Below are positions 17,997 through 26,225 of a stretch of DNA of 64,000 bases, piece after piece (position 1 is the first letter of the stretch; every line of letters starts with the position of its first letter). Location: NCBI RefSeq assembly GCF_000716535.1, contig NZ_JNWV01000046.1, forward strand, positions 1 to 64,000. The letters are read 5' to 3'. This DNA is from Streptomyces flaveolus. GTDB taxonomy: Bacteria; Actinomycetota; Actinomycetes; Streptomycetales; Streptomycetaceae. Both the position numbers and the translations under genes were made by a program. Below the pieces are notes generated by a model that worked only from the letters and a program-made list of their open reading frames with translations, was not told the origin of the DNA and made no database searches.

Positions 17997-19169
17997 TCAG
18001 ACCGCTGCGGCATGGAAGTCCTCGATCTCCTGGCGCGCCGCCAGCAGCCGGTACACCGCGTTGGTGAGCACGTTGCGCACGTCGAAACCGGATGTGCCCG
18101 GATTCTCATCGGCCAGGACGGTGCGCTCCCCGGACTGTGCGGCGATGTCCCTGCGGGTCGTCCCGCCCGTTCCCGCGAACGCCTCCGGGATCATTTTCCT
18201 GGTCACCCCGAGATGGACCATGCGGAAGTCCGTGAACTTGTCGAAGACGCCGAGCAGTGCGGTCGCGGACTCCTGGTCCAGTTTGAGGCGGCCGTCGAGG
18301 ACCGCCTGCGTGATGTTCTCCCCCCGTGCGGACATCGCCCGCCGTTCGGCGATGAGCTCGCGGGACCACGTGGGGAAATAAGGCATGGACTGGTCGAGAT
18401 ACACCTCGTACTCCTCGGTCGGCGGGACGAGGACCAGCTCCAGCAACTGCACGCTGGGCATGAAGGCGCCGCTGGCTCCCCGGGGGCCGCCCTGATGGCC
18501 CATGTGGTAGCGGCGGAAGGAATTGAACTGCTCCCTGGTCAGTCTGCCGTAGCGTGCCATGCCGAGCCGGAACTCATCGAGTTTCCGGAACGCCTCGTCC
18601 ATGCTGTGCGCGAGGTCGTCCGAGGGCGGCTCCGACAATGACGAGCACAGCCGGTCGTAGGCCGTTCGTACGGCCGGCTCCGTGAGGTGGTGTCCCAGGT
18701 AGAAGTCGCGTTCCAGGCGGCCGAGCTCGCCTTCCGAGAACACCCGCATGTGTCCGTGGCGCTGCCACTGTTCACTGTTGACGTCGATCAGGAGTTCGTA
18801 ACTCATGTGCGGGTCCAGCGAGGGATGCCGCGCGCACTGTGCGGTGACGGCGTCCACCAGCGGCCGCGGGAACGCCTCCGGGCCGACGGGCAGATAGCCG
18901 TTCAGCATGAAGAGCAGGTCGAGCTGCGTCACCCGCGCCGCGGCCAGGTCGTCGACCGGGAAGGCGCCGGCACCGGCCTCTTCCAGGATCCGGCACTGCT
19001 TGTGGGCGAGGCCCCTGTAGGTCATCTCCTGCTGTGACACGGCCGACAGGTCGGACGGCAGCTCGGAGAGAACATAGTCACGGATTCTGTGGACGTGTGC
19101 AGGAAGTAATTCGGGTGAGGGCGATCGTGGGGGGTTCTCCGTGCCGGAGAAGAGGTCTTCCTGGTTCAT
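17997..19169 (-). CDS. PrnB/tryptophan-dioxygenase-like putative haem enzyme
   Basis: A 390-residue, largely helical protein. The stretch FRRYHMGHQGGPRGASGA followed by FMPSVQLLEL resembles the haem-side loop of the tryptophan 2,3-dioxygenase/IDO/PrnB superfamily, where a His-rich helix precedes a G.(G/S)SG turn. Members cleave or rearrange indoles with haem (TDO, IDO, MarE, PrnB of pyrrolnitrin). The early region LPSDLSAVSQQEMTYRGLAH is well formed. ATG 19169 (AAGG five bases before) is preferred over GTG 19181. First gene of an operon with the ATP-grasp ligase; a TTG-N6-CAA palindrome is about 50 bases upstream. The family call is by pattern and should be taken as probable only. Confidence 0.55.
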   Translation of the reverse strand: MNQEDLFSGTENPPRSPSPELLPAHVHRIRDYVLSELPSDLSAVSQQEMTYRGLAHKQCRILEEAGAGAFPVDDLAAARVTQLDLLFMLNGYLPVGPEAFPRPLVDAVTAQCARHPSLDPHMSYELLIDVNSEQWQRHGHMRVFSEGELGRLERDFYLGHHLTEPAVRTAYDRLCSSLSEPPSDDLAHSMDEAFRKLDEFRLGMARYGRLTREQFNSFRRYHMGHQGGPRGASGAFMPSVQLLELVLVPPTEEYEVYLDQSMPYFPTWSRELIAERRAMSARGENITQAVLDGRLKLDQESATALLGVFDKFTDFRMVHLGVTRKMIPEAFAGTGGTTRRDIAAQSGERTVLADENPGTSGFDVRNVLTNAVYRLLAARQEIEDFHAAAV

Positions 19170-19218
19170 CACTGCCTTCACTCGGTCGCTTTTGACGACT
19201 CGTCGTGCCGGTAAGTCA

Positions 19219-19230
19219 TTGTTGGATCAA
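19219..19230. promoter_or_regulatory. TTG-N6-CAA palindrome upstream of the PrnB-like operon
   Basis: TTGTTGGATCAA followed by GTACATG. A shorter CTTG-GT-CAAG inverted repeat lies at 19251-19260, and CATGTG-N3-CACATG at about 19267-19281. Confidence 0.45.
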
Positions 19231-19404
19231 GTACATGGGACTATCTGACGCTTGGTCAAGTCGTTTCATGTGTCACACATGTCACGCGACCGTCGACGGT
19301 GCGCGGCCTTGACCACCTGGTGTCGCAGGTCGGCCGTCGCGGCCGGCGAGGGTCTGCTGCGCGAGCACATGTGTGTTTCCCACCGTCGCCCTGGCGTACG
19401 TGTC

Positions 19405-20372
19405 TTCGGGCTGCTGGGCAAGCAGCTGTTCAATGTGACCCGGTTGGTGCGTGACGGTTACGACGACGCGCGCACCGACAGACTGCCGCTGATCGTCCGC
19501 TACACCGACGCGGCCGCCAAGGCGCGCACCCGGCGAAAGTCGCCGGATCCACCACCGTCCGCGCGCTGGACAGCATCAACGGCGCGGCCGTCGCGGAAGA
19601 TCACACCCGGGCTCCCGCGTTCTGGTCCGCGCTCACCACCGAAGGCGGCGCGCCGACCCGAACGCCGAAACCCGCCTTCGTCGGGGCGTCGCGAAGGTGT
19701 GGCTCGACGGCAGGGTCACCGCGGACCCGGCCGACTCGATCGCTCAGATCGGGGGCTGCGGGTGTGGGCGCAGGGGAACACCGGGGCGGCGTGAAGGTGG
19801 CCGTCCTCGACAGCGGTGCGGACCTCGACCACGCCGACCTGGCCGGGCAGATGGACGGCACCGCCGACTTCGTCCCCACCGACCAGGACATGACCGACGT
19901 GGTGGGGCACGGGACGCACATCGCATCGACCATCGCCGGCACCGGCGCCACCACCGACGGCAAGGAACGTGGCGTCGCATCCGGCGCACGCCTGGAGATC
20001 GGCAAGGTGTTCAGCCCCCGGGGCCCGGGGAAGGCGTCCTGGATCATCGCCGGCATGGAGTGGGCCGCCCGGGACCGGCACGCCAGGATCGTCGGCATGG
20101 CGGATACGGCGACGGCACCGACCCGATGAGTCAGGCGGTGAACGGGCTCAGCGCCGAGACCGGCGCGCTGTTCGTGATCGCGGCCGACAACTCCGGGCCG
20201 GGCGCGCACTCGGTGAACAGCCCGGCGCCGCGGACGCCGCGCTGACCGTGGGGGCGGTGGACGCATCCGACCACCTCGCCGACTTCTCCAGCCGGCGGCC
20301 CGGCCCCGGGGGTGACGGACTGAAACCGGAGATCACCGCGCCGGGCGTCGGCATCCTGGCCGCCCGAGTTCA
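19405..20372 (+). pseudogene. Subtilisin-family (S8) serine protease, broken
   Basis: Pieces of a secreted S8 peptidase are spread over three frames. The prodomain part reads LFNVTRLVRDGYDDARTDRL (about 19425-19485). The catalytic Asp motif VAVLDSGADLDHADL (about 19800) and His motif VGHGTHIASTIAG (about 19900) share one frame. Then NGLSAETGALFVIAADNSGP (about 20140) and VGAVDASDHLADFSSRRPG (about 20250) appear in others. The last match is ITAPGVGILAAR; the GTSMA Ser motif that should follow is gone. Thus several frameshifts and loss of the catalytic serine are visible. Confidence 0.85.
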
Positions 20373-20451
20373 GACCTGTCTCGAAGGTCGAGGCCGTCAT
20401 GGTGTCCTCCTCGGGCAACCTCGCCGCGGCAGACCACTCTCCACCATCTGT

Positions 20452-20463
20452 TTGACTCGTCAA
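20452..20463. promoter_or_regulatory. TTG-N6-CAA palindrome (20.45 kb)
   Basis: TTGACTCGTCAA followed by GTATGTG, first of three copies in the 140 bases before the DUF998-like gene. Confidence 0.55.
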
Positions 20464-20537
20464 GTATGTGTAACGTCGGTCACATGTCGACTCCGGTGAC
20501 CGGTGGCCGCCGGGACGCATGGATGTGAACTACTTGC

Positions 20538-20549
20538 TTGACGGATCAA
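20538..20549. promoter_or_regulatory. TTG-N6-CAA palindrome (20.54 kb)
   Basis: TTGACGGATCAA followed by ATAATG, 42 bases before the GTG of the membrane protein gene. Confidence 0.6.
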
Positions 20550-20561
20550 ATAATGCCATCG

Positions 20562-20573
20562 TTGCCGCGTCAA
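20562..20573. promoter_or_regulatory. TTG-N6-CAA palindrome (20.56 kb)
   Basis: TTGCCGCGTCAA followed by GTTAG. It lies between the previous copy and the ribosome site GAGGTGA, so a bound protein would block initiation. Confidence 0.5.
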
Positions 20574-20590
20574 GTTAGTGAGGTGACCAA

Positions 20591-21364
20591 GTGGTAACCC
20601 ACACCACGAAACCGCACGGCTCCACCGACCCGGTGTCCGAGCACCCGCAGGCAGACCGTCCGCGTGCCGACCGGCAGGGGCAGGAGACCGTCACCCGCAG
20701 GACCCTGAGGCACCTGGCGACCGGGGCGGCGGCGCTCGCACTGCTCCACGCGGCCCTCCTCGGCGTCTCCTCCGCGGCCGGCACCCCGCTGGAACCCGAC
20801 CGGCTGGACACGGCGCAGACCATGGCCGTCGTCCGCCTCCTCGCTCCCTGGCCGTTGACGGCCCTGGTGCTGCTGTGGCTGGCTCACCAGCGGCCGGCGG
20901 CCTACGCCCGCGCCGCTCTCGCGCTGCTGTCGACCGGTGCCGCCGGGCTCGCCTACACCAGCTGGATGCCTCTGGACCACCTCCCGGCGCGTGAGGGCAG
21001 TCTCCTCGGCGACTACCTGGCGATGCCCGGTGCGCTGACGGGGTGGTGCCTGCTGACCGCGCTCGGGGTCATCAGCGCCGTCTCGTCGTCCCGAGCGCGC
21101 GTCGCCGTCATGACGACCGCGCTGGGCGCCGTCGCGACGTCCGTCCTGACCACCGAACACACCGGGCCCGCCGTCACGTTCGCCGTGGGGGTGCCGCTGG
21201 TGAGCTGGCTCCTCGCAGGACGCCTCTCGCGCCGGGGCGCACGGGCCCGCGGCCCCGCGGACGCCTGGGAGCCGGAAGGCCGGGCCGAGCCGGTGCGCAG
21301 GCGCGCCGGGACCCGGAAGCGCCTACCGGGCGCGTCCTCCGCGGCCCTGCGGCAGGCGGGCTGA
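20591..21364 (+). CDS. DUF998-like integral membrane protein
   Basis: A 257-residue protein with a 35-residue hydrophilic start and six likely membrane spans: LATGAAALALLHAALLGVSS, VRLLAPWPLTALVLLWLA, YARAALALLSTGAAGLAY, YLAMPGALTGWCLLTALGVI, VAVMTTALGAVATSVL and FAVGVPLVSWLLAG. The pattern resembles DUF998 proteins of unknown role. GTG at 20591 follows GAGGTGA. The tail is basic and cytoplasmic. It precedes the DedA gene by 5 bases, so they form an operon. Three shared palindromes occupy the promoter. Confidence 0.65.
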   Translation: MVTHTTKPHGSTDPVSEHPQADRPRADRQGQETVTRRTLRHLATGAAALALLHAALLGVSSAAGTPLEPDRLDTAQTMAVVRLLAPWPLTALVLLWLAHQRPAAYARAALALLSTGAAGLAYTSWMPLDHLPAREGSLLGDYLAMPGALTGWCLLTALGVISAVSSSRARVAVMTTALGAVATSVLTTEHTGPAVTFAVGVPLVSWLLAGRLSRRGARARGPADAWEPEGRAEPVRRRAGTRKRLPGASSAALRQAG

Positions 21365-21369
21365 CGGCC

Positions 21370-22062
21370 ATGCACCTCGACCGTGTGATCGAGGCGGCCG
21401 GATGGTGGTCGTACGCCGCGGTGTTCGTCCTCACGGCCGGTGAGACCAGCGCCTTCATCGGCCTTCTGGTGCCCGGCGAGACGGCCGTCCTGCTGGCGTC
21501 GGCCGTCGCCGGCCGGGGCGAGCTGAACGCGCCCCTTCTGGCGGCCGTCGTGGTCGCGGGCGCCGTCACCGGCGACAACCTCGGCTATGCGCTGGGCCGC
21601 AGGTGTGCGCGGCGGCCCGGCCGACGGTCCCTCAAAGCCCTCGTCGGCCACCGTGACGGACGGGCCCGGGCCTTCCTCACCCGCCACGGCGCAGCCGCGG
21701 TCTTCACGGGCAAGTTCATCGGGTTCGCGAGGACCTTCCTGCCCTACGCCGCCGGCTCGTCGGGCATGCCCTACCGGCGCTTCCTTCTCTACAGCACCAC
21801 GGCGTCGCTGCTCTGGGGCATCGGAACGGTGCTGCTGGGCTTCTTCGCCGGTGCGGCCGCGACCGGGCTGCTGCGCGCGGCCGGCACGGTCGCCGTCGCC
21901 GCGGTGGCGGCCGTGACGGTTCCGGCACTCGTCGTCAAGGTCCTCGCACGACGCCGGCGCCACCGGCCGGTCACCAGGTCCAGGGTTGTGGCGTGCGGCG
22001 GGCCGCGGCGCCCGCCGGCGCGGGGCGCGGCACGTGAGTCCACCCGTTCCCGGGAGGGATGA
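21370..22062 (+). CDS. DedA-family membrane protein
   Basis: A 230-residue DedA/VTT-domain protein. Motifs include the re-entrant region ETSAFIGLLVPGETAVLL (about 24-41), GAVTGDNLGYALGR (about 64-77), and FTGKFIGFARTFLPYAAGSS (about 113-132), with later spans GIGTVLLGFFAG and VAVAAVAAVTVPALVV. DedA proteins act in lipid (undecaprenyl phosphate or phospholipid) flipping and membrane homeostasis. ATG at 21370 lies 5 bases after the previous gene. The last 40 residues are a long Arg/Pro-rich cytoplasmic tail, unusual for the family. Confidence 0.85.
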   Translation: MHLDRVIEAAGWWSYAAVFVLTAGETSAFIGLLVPGETAVLLASAVAGRGELNAPLLAAVVVAGAVTGDNLGYALGRRCARRPGRRSLKALVGHRDGRARAFLTRHGAAAVFTGKFIGFARTFLPYAAGSSGMPYRRFLLYSTTASLLWGIGTVLLGFFAGAAATGLLRAAGTVAVAAVAAVTVPALVVKVLARRRRHRPVTRSRVVACGGPRRPPARGAARESTRSREG

Positions 22063-22139
22063 GTCATGCCATGCGGGACTGGGGCGCCACGGCCGCGCAC
22101 CGGCGCGCGCCGCCGTTGCCGGGCTTCCGGTACCCCCGT

Positions 22140-22860
22140 GTTCCTGCTCCCGGTACGTGGACACCAAGACGTCCTTTGTGGCGGGACGGTGCGATCCGTC
22201 CTGGACGCGCGGGACTGAGAGGCGTTCGTCTCCGTGCTGTAGACCGTGCTGGACTCCGCCCGCCGGGTGGGGCCGTTGCGCCCGTCCGCGCAGCACCCGT
22301 CCGCCGACGGCATGGCGGTGCTCGTGCAGCCTGTGCTCGCGTCGGTCGCCGGCGGGGTGTTCGGTGCGGATCCGGTCGAGGGCCGTACCGACCGCGTGCT
22401 AGTGAAGGTGGTGCGGGGTGCTCCCGACCGGCTCGTTTACGGCAGCACGCAAAGGGAGGGCCACCAGTTCACGCGGCGCGCCCAGTCGGCGGGGGCGGCC
22501 GGCCCCGACGTCACGGCGGCCGTCTGCCGAAGAGGGGGCCAGGCCCGCCGGGTGGCGGGTTCGGCGTCGGCACCGCCTGGCACGGACAGGGTGCGTGTGC
22601 CGATGACGCGGTCCTCGTCACCGACTCGCCGGACCCGGCCCTCGCGCCCCGGCCGCCGGACCTCGCCGGGCTGGTGGCGGACACGGGCAGCGTCCTGTCA
22701 CACCCCGCCGTCATGACCCGCGAGTACGGCGTTCCCGGGTCCGCGTCGCGGGCGTGACCACCCGCTTCCCCTCGGGCACATCCCTGGCCGTCGACGGAGG
22801 CGCCGGGGCGGTCACCGTCCGCGGGCTGCCCAGGCTCGCCCCGCGCCGGCGGCCGGACGA
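22140..22860 (+). pseudogene. PEP synthase / rifampicin phosphotransferase-like gene, broken
   Basis: Remains of a PEP-utilising enzyme. About 22140-22200 reads VDTKTSFVAGR, the ATP-binding segment. A frame change then gives SVLDARD-stop-EAFVSVL-stop-TVLDSARR, where the first stop stands where relatives often have Trp. GMAVLVQPVLASVAGGVFGA, DPVEGRTDRVLVKVVRG follow (22305-22420). The mobile phosphohistidine domain appears as DPALAPRPPDLAGLVADTGS then VLSHPAVMTREYGVPG (about 22640-22740), and the end VTTRFPSG, LAVDGGAGAVTV in another frame. The N-terminus and the central linker are missing. 22861-23165 shows no gene. Confidence 0.8.
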
Positions 22861-23165
22861 CAGGAGCCGGCGGGGTGAAGGCCACGCGGCTCGCTCGCGC
22901 GTGCGGAGCCGGTGAGAACAGTCCGGGGCCCGGCTGGAGGACATGCGCCTCCCGCCGGAGCAGACCAGGAACCCGGTCCGCCATCGCTTCGGCCGGCCGG
23001 CGCGGCGGCCGGTTCCGTGCGGTCGCGGCCCGCAGCCGTCGCGCGGGTGGCCTGCGGAGCACCGGGGATCGCCGCACGCCCGGGAGGTGCGCCCCCGGCC
23101 CGGAACCGGGTGGCGTCGTGCAGTCGTACGCCCCGACGCCACCGCCTCCCGGCCCGGGACACGTA
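22861..23165. other. Intergenic region without recognisable genes
   Basis: About 300 bases between the PEP-enzyme relic and the end of the TetR gene. No conserved protein segment, RNA gene or clear hairpin was found. It may be further decayed coding sequence. Confidence 0.4.
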
Positions 23166-23765
23166 TCAGGGGGCCGGAACCTTGTCGTGTGACGCGTGCC
23201 GCGTCAGCCGGGCGGTGACCGTCTCCAGCAGTTCGTCGGAGAACTCCTGGTCTTCCACGGCCCGTGCCATGAGCACGGCACCGACGAGGGCGCTCAGGGT
23301 GACCATCGCCTCCGCCCGGGCGTCCTCCCCGTCCTCGGCGTCGTCGTCCAGGCCGGCGATGAGGTCCAGGTAGGTGCGGACCTGCTTCTCGTACGCCTCC
23401 TTGACGTCCTGACCGCCGCGTGCGGCGGCGGCACCGAGGGTGACCAGCGCGCAGCCGGTGGCCGGTGCGTCCCGGTGCTGCTTGGCGAGGTAGGCGTCGA
23501 TCAGTCCGGCTCGCGGATCCTGCTCGTTCTTCCGCGCGGACCGCTCCATCTTCGCGGTGCCCTCCGCCAGGGCGAAGGCGGCGGCCTGGGTGATCAGGTC
23601 GTCCCGCGACCGGAAGTGTTTGTAGAAACCGCCGTGCGTCAGCCCGGCCTCGTTCATGAGCTCCGCGATCCCGGGGCGGGTGACGCCTTCGGCGCGGATC
23701 TTGCGTGAGGTGATCCGCAGCACCCGTTCACGGGTCGCCGCCTTCTCCGCCTGTGAGTGGCCCAT
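23166..23765 (-). CDS. TetR/AcrR-family transcriptional regulator
   Basis: A 199-residue repressor. The helix-turn-helix reads GVTRPGIAELMNEAGLTHGG then FYKHFRSRDDL at residues about 27-58, and the C-terminal ligand domain contains GCALVTLGAAAARG and ALVGAVLMARAV, which place it in the group with TetR_C domains of the AefR/YcdC-like type. Such proteins release DNA on binding small molecules. The ATG at 23765 is preferred over 23801 because AAAGGCAGGG precedes it. It is divergent from the isochorismatase operon, and two copies of GGATGACGTAC lie between them, so it likely controls both. Confidence 0.88.
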   Translation of the reverse strand: MGHSQAEKAATRERVLRITSRKIRAEGVTRPGIAELMNEAGLTHGGFYKHFRSRDDLITQAAAFALAEGTAKMERSARKNEQDPRAGLIDAYLAKQHRDAPATGCALVTLGAAAARGGQDVKEAYEKQVRTYLDLIAGLDDDAEDGEDARAEAMVTLSALVGAVLMARAVEDQEFSDELLETVTARLTRHASHDKVPAP

Positions 23766-23810
23766 CCGACCCTGCCTTTCGTGGAGCGACGCGGTGGGCA
23801 CCGCGCAACT

Positions 23811-23826
23811 GGATGACGTACATCAT
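23811..23826. promoter_or_regulatory. Putative TetR operator 1
   Basis: GGATGACGTACATCAT, an imperfect palindrome around GTAC, in the intergenic region of the TetR gene and the isochorismatase operon. Confidence 0.6.
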
Positions 23827-23876
23827 ACACCTGCCCCTGTCAAAGCGGGCCGTCCAGCCTCTCCGTTTGACTTTCT

Positions 23877-23892
23877 GGATGACGTACGTAAT
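23877..23892. promoter_or_regulatory. Putative TetR operator 2
   Basis: GGATGACGTACGTAAT repeats the first 10 bases of operator 1 in the same orientation, 66 bases downstream and 45 bases before the isochorismatase start. Confidence 0.6.
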
Positions 23893-23936
23893 CTCGTTTC
23901 AGGATGTTACTCATCATCCAGATCGGAGCTGAACCG

Positions 23937-24566
23937 ATGACCCTCACCTACGACCCCCGTCGCACGGCCGTCCTGCTGGTCGACCCCTTCAACGACTTCC
24001 TCTCCGAGGGCGGCAAGATCTGGCCGCGCCTGGAACCCATGGCGCGGGAGGCGGGGCTGCTGGACCACCTGCGCTCCGTGGTCGCCTCCGCCCGAGAGAA
24101 CGGCGTCCGCGTCGTGTTCGTCCCGCACCGCCGCTGGGAGCCGGGCGACTACGAGACGTGGGACCACCCCAACCCCACGCAGCTCGGCATCATGGAGCGC
24201 CACAGCTTCGCCCGCGGGACCTGGGGCGGTGAGTTCCACCCCGACTTCCAGCCGCAGCCGGGCGAGCCCGTGGTCCAGGAGCACTGGGCGCAGAGCGGGT
24301 TCGCCAACACGGACCTCGACTTCCAGCTCAAGCAGCACGGCATCACCCACGTGGTGCTCGTCGGCCTGCTGGCGAACACGTGCATCGAGTCGACCGGCCG
24401 CTTCGCCATGGAACTCGGCTACCACGTGACGCTGGTGCGCGACGCCACCGCGGCGTTCCTGCCCGAGATGATGCACGCCGCGCACGAGCTGAACGGCCCC
24501 ACCTACGCCCACGCCATCACCACCACCGACGAGCTCACCACCGCATTCAAGGGAGCACACGCATGA
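23937..24566 (+). CDS. Isochorismatase-family cysteine hydrolase
   Basis: A 209-residue cytoplasmic hydrolase. The catalytic Asp is in TAVLLVDPFNDF (about residue 16) and the nucleophile Cys in VGLLANTCIESTGR (about 147) after a non-proline GL-LA turn. The third member of the usual Asp-Lys-Cys triad is not obvious: where relatives have a K before SGF/SAF, this protein reads QEHWAQSGFANTDL. Members hydrolyse amides or vinyl ethers (nicotinamidase, N-carbamoyl hydrolases, isochorismatase). ATG at 23937 follows GGAG. It overlaps the next gene by ATGA and heads a three-gene operon under TetR control. Confidence 0.82.
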   Translation: MTLTYDPRRTAVLLVDPFNDFLSEGGKIWPRLEPMAREAGLLDHLRSVVASARENGVRVVFVPHRRWEPGDYETWDHPNPTQLGIMERHSFARGTWGGEFHPDFQPQPGEPVVQEHWAQSGFANTDLDFQLKQHGITHVVLVGLLANTCIESTGRFAMELGYHVTLVRDATAAFLPEMMHAAHELNGPTYAHAITTTDELTTAFKGAHA

Positions 24567-26140
24567 CCCTCACCGGAGACCTGCTGATCGGAGCCTCCCA
24601 GGTGCCCGCGACCGCGGGAACCATGAAGGCGCTCAACCCCGCCACCGGAGAACTCCTCGAGCCCGAGTTCGCCTTCGGCGGCGCGGCCGAGGTCGACCGC
24701 GCGGTCCGCCTGGCCGACGAGGCGTTCGACAGCTACAGCCACACCGGCCTGGCCGAGCGCGCCGCCTTCCTCGAGCTCGTCGCGGACAAGCTGGAGGCGG
24801 TCAAGGACCGACTCGCCGCACGTCTCGAGCTGGAGACCGGTCTGCCGGCCGCCCAGTTCGAGGGCGAGGCCGTACGGACCGCCGGCGTGTTCCGGAAGTT
24901 CGCCGTCGTCGTCCGCAAGGGCCGCTTCCTCCAGGCGACCATCGACCCCGCGCAGCCGGACCGGCAGCCCGCACCGCGCCTGGACCACCGGTTGCAGAAG
25001 GTCGCCCTCGGCCCGGTCGTGGTCTTCGGCGCCAGCAACTTCCCGATCTCCTACTCGGTGGCGGGTGGCGACGTCGCCTCGGCACTGGCGGCCGGCTGCT
25101 CCGTCATCGTGAAGGCCCACAACGCGCACCCCGGTGCCTCCGAGATCGAGGGCCGGGTCATCCAGGAGGCCGTCGCCGAGGCCGGACTGCACGAGGGCGT
25201 CTTCTCCCTCGTCCGCGGCGCGGGCAACGAGATCGGTGAGGCGCTGGTGGACCACCCCCTGGTCCGGGCGGTCACCTTCACCGGCTCCGAGACCGGCGGC
25301 ATGGCCCTCTACCGCCGGGCCCAGCAGCGCCCCGACCCCATCCCGGTGTTCACCGAGATGACCAGCGTCAATCCGACCTTCGTCCTGCCCGCCGCCCTGG
25401 CGGCACGCGGAGCGGAGATCGGCGGCGGCCTGGTCCAGCGCGGCATGTACAACGTCGGCCAGGCCTGCCTGAAGCCCGCCGTCCTCCTCGCCGTCGACGG
25501 ACCCGGCTTCCGGGAACTGCGGGACGCCGCGATCGCCGAGGTGGAGAAGGTGGCCGCGCGGACCATGCTCACGCCCGGCATCCACGACGCCTACACCCGC
25601 AACGCCCGGCGCCTGGCGGACGAGGGCGCCACCCGGATCGCCGCGGGACCTTCCCCGGACGGCGCGTGGGACGGCCAGTCCCAGCTGTACGAAGTCAGCG
25701 GGGAGCGGTTCCTGGCCGAGCCGGCCCTGCGCGAGGAGGTCTTCGGCCCCGCCCTCCTGCTGGTACGGCTGGCCGGCCCGGAACAGCTGCTGGAGGCGGC
25801 CCGCGCGTTCCGCGGACAGCTCTCGGCCACCCTGCACGCCGACGCCGCCGACCGCACCGAGGCCGAGCAGCTCCTGCCGGTCCTGGAGCGCCGTACGGGA
25901 CGCATCGTGTTCAACGCCTTCTCGATCCCGCAGGAAGTCACGTACGCCACCACCCACGGAGGCCCGTTCCCGGCCACCTCCGACAGCCGCTTCACCTCCG
26001 TCGGCATGGGCGCGATCGAGCGGTTCATACGGCCGGTCACCTACCAGAACTTCCCCGACGACCTTCTGCCGCAGCCGCTGCGTGAGGCGAACCCGCTGCA
26101 CCTGTGGCGGGTCGTCGACGGCGAACTCACCCAGGACTGA
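24563..26140 (+). CDS. Alpha-ketoglutaric semialdehyde-type aldehyde dehydrogenase
   Basis: A 525-residue NAD(P)-dependent dehydrogenase of the 2,5-dioxopentanoate (KGSA) dehydrogenase group. Cofactor part: VVFGASNFPISYSVAGGDVA (about 153-172) and VTFTGSETGGMAL (about 233). Catalytic Glu is near FTEMTSVNP and catalytic Cys lies in YNVGQACLKP (about 300). The length and C-terminal FPDDLLPQPL, NPLHLWRVVDG match this subgroup. It oxidises a semialdehyde to an acid, for example at the end of sugar-acid or hydroxyproline breakdown. ATG at 24563 overlaps the isochorismatase stop, giving coupled translation. The physiological substrate here is not known. Confidence 0.86.
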   Translation: MTLTGDLLIGASQVPATAGTMKALNPATGELLEPEFAFGGAAEVDRAVRLADEAFDSYSHTGLAERAAFLELVADKLEAVKDRLAARLELETGLPAAQFEGEAVRTAGVFRKFAVVVRKGRFLQATIDPAQPDRQPAPRLDHRLQKVALGPVVVFGASNFPISYSVAGGDVASALAAGCSVIVKAHNAHPGASEIEGRVIQEAVAEAGLHEGVFSLVRGAGNEIGEALVDHPLVRAVTFTGSETGGMALYRRAQQRPDPIPVFTEMTSVNPTFVLPAALAARGAEIGGGLVQRGMYNVGQACLKPAVLLAVDGPGFRELRDAAIAEVEKVAARTMLTPGIHDAYTRNARRLADEGATRIAAGPSPDGAWDGQSQLYEVSGERFLAEPALREEVFGPALLLVRLAGPEQLLEAARAFRGQLSATLHADAADRTEAEQLLPVLERRTGRIVFNAFSIPQEVTYATTHGGPFPATSDSRFTSVGMGAIERFIRPVTYQNFPDDLLPQPLREANPLHLWRVVDGELTQD

Positions 26141-26225
26141 ACCGCCCCCACGGCCCCGTCCGCCACCGGACGGGGCCCGATCCGTCCCAGACAGGGGATC
26201 CCCCACCAAGGAAAGGAGCCCTTCC

